Assembly (NCBI GenBank): GCA_021521415.1
Contig: JAIQDT010007597.1
Span: 1-64,000, forward strand
DNA: 64,000 bases
Origin: Bidens hawaiensis
Taxonomy: Eukaryota; Streptophyta; Magnoliopsida; Asterales; Asteraceae
Reading direction: 5' to 3'
Shown here: positions 62,883 to 64,000 of the stretch, piece after piece
Layout: each line of letters begins with the position of its first letter
Position numbering within the stretch: position 1 is the first letter of the stretch
Position numbers and translations under genes: made by a program
Notes under the pieces: generated by a model
Databases searched by the model: none
What the model was told of the DNA's origin: nothing
Seen by the model: only the letters and a program-made list of their open reading frames with translations

Positions 62883-64000
62883 TATAACACCCCTAAATTC
62901 TCGTAAACCGAAAGACACGAGTGTAGAGTTTCTGAATTAGTTTCTCGGGTTTCGCTTGAAGGCTCGGGGACCCATGGCCATGTTCAATAAGTTTTATATT
63001 CAGTTTGGGAGCAACGAGGATGAGATTACAAAGTGCAAGGCCCAAAGGGTAACATTTTGAAGATTATAACATAAACCCCCCCCCCCAAAAAAAAAAAAAA
63101 AAAAAACCCTAGCTTGCGGCCGCAAGCTTTCCAGCCACCAAACCCTTCAATTTTGATCAAACTAAATCCATTCCAAGCTCCTAGAGGTCTTTCAAGGTGT
63201 GTACTACACTCCTATATTCTTTAATTGTATAACCTACGTCGTTACAATGGTCAATTAATCTGTTTCTTGAACTAGGAACAGATTTGGATTGATATCATTT
63301 GGCATGCTTCTCGAGGTCCAAAGTTTGAGTTATGGGTATCAAAAGATCCCCAAGTATGTCTAGTATATGATACTAAAATTTCATGACCATTGAAGTTGTT
63401 TTGATAGGTCAATTAATAAAAGCCGATTTCTGGGGTTCTTGAATGTTGAAATGTTAATTGTTATCATTCGGGTATTATTTGAAGGAATTGCCAACTCGAT
63501 TAGTTTGAGGGGTCTTATGATAGTGTAAGAACAATAGATTTTTTTTTGTTATAGGGGCTGGTTTGGTTAGCGATTCCTTAATCGGTTTGTAAGAGGGCGT
63601 AAAATCGGTTAATTGTTAATTAATGAGGAAAAAGGATGAGTTTCAAACCCCATCAACTTGGGTGGATAAATATTGATGGGTAGGCTGTAATAATGTCAAA
63701 TGTTATCAAAATTGGGCTGGTTTGGTTGGTGGTTGGTTAATAGATTCGTTAACGAACGAATTCGACACAATTAACATGAAATGGGCATAGTTTGGGAACC
63801 ATTTGTGGTGATTATATTGGAAGCGAGTTTTGGGTAATTTAAGGACTCCGGGGGCTGATGTGGATGAAATATGAATTTTGGGTGAGGTCATGGGTCAATC
63901 CAATCCCTTTAGGACGTCTCGTAGAGTAAGCGAGTCGTTGTAGTCTAGTTAATGATTGTTGTGTGCTTTAACTTGACAGGCATGTGAATTGTGAGTGATT
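62883..64000 (+). repeat. 3' LTR of the truncated chromovirus (runs off the window)
   Basis: It begins TATAACACCCCTAAATTC, one base off the usual TGTAACACCCC start of plant chromovirus LTRs, directly after the polypurine tract. It includes a poly-C/poly-A tract (63077-63106) and an 18-bp perfect palindrome at 63111-63128. No LTR end is seen before base 64000, so it is at least 1.1 kb. Confidence 0.72.

Overview
This window is plant nuclear DNA made almost wholly of LTR retrotransposons. I see no host gene, rRNA, tRNA or CRISPR array. The element families (Tat-type and chromovirus Ty3/gypsy, and a Ty1/copia element with an extra ORF after pol) and several protein sequences resemble those of Asteraceae. 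That family assignment is from memory and moderate; a plant repeat-rich region is certain. LAYOUT. (1) 1-650: unassigned AT-rich DNA. (2) 651-36033: a nest. Its outer shell is a minus-strand solo LTR (TSD TTCAA on both sides, 646-650 and 36034-36038), broken twice. The first break is a young gag-only element, 779-7540 (TSD CATTC). The second is a minus-strand Ty1/copia element, 8448-34839 (TSD ATTAC/ACTAC). The copia element is itself broken by a solo LTR at 12260-14387 (TSD AAACA) and by a minus-strand Tat-type Ty3/gypsy element at 22437-34022 (TSD ATAAA). That Tat element is in turn broken by a 3.1-kb solo LTR at 27268-30350 (TSD ACTGC). (3) 36039-37110: unassigned. (4) 37111-47916: a plus-strand Tat element (TSD CATAT), related to the minus-strand one. 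(5) 47922-50815: unassigned, with LTR-like traces. (6) 50816-60930: a minus-strand chromovirus-like Ty3/gypsy element with 2-kb LTRs. (7) 60931-62546: old minus-strand retroelement DNA, perhaps Athila-like. (8) about 62560-64000: the 3' end of a plus-strand chromovirus (integrase tail, polypurine tract, start of its 3' LTR), running out of the window. HOW THE PARTS WORK. Each intact element shows the expected order: LTR, tRNA primer site, gag, pol domains, polypurine tract, LTR. All carry stops, frameshifts or deletions, so none looks autonomous now. The gag-only element would need another element's protease, reverse transcriptase and integrase. MOST NOTEWORTHY. The plus-strand Tat element carries, between integrase and its 3' LTR, a separate antisense gene (about 47060 to 45481, minus strand). 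It has its own TATA box and at least three introns, two of them short with clean GTAAGT donors and AG acceptors. The related minus-strand Tat element has lost this gene and, through a separate 895-bp deletion with a 5-bp microhomology, its integrase core. The LTR promoter of the element at 50816-60930 has a cluster of CACGTG boxes and CG-rich palindromes just upstream of TATA. All coordinates were read by hand from the sequence; domain calls are motif recognition, not database searches.
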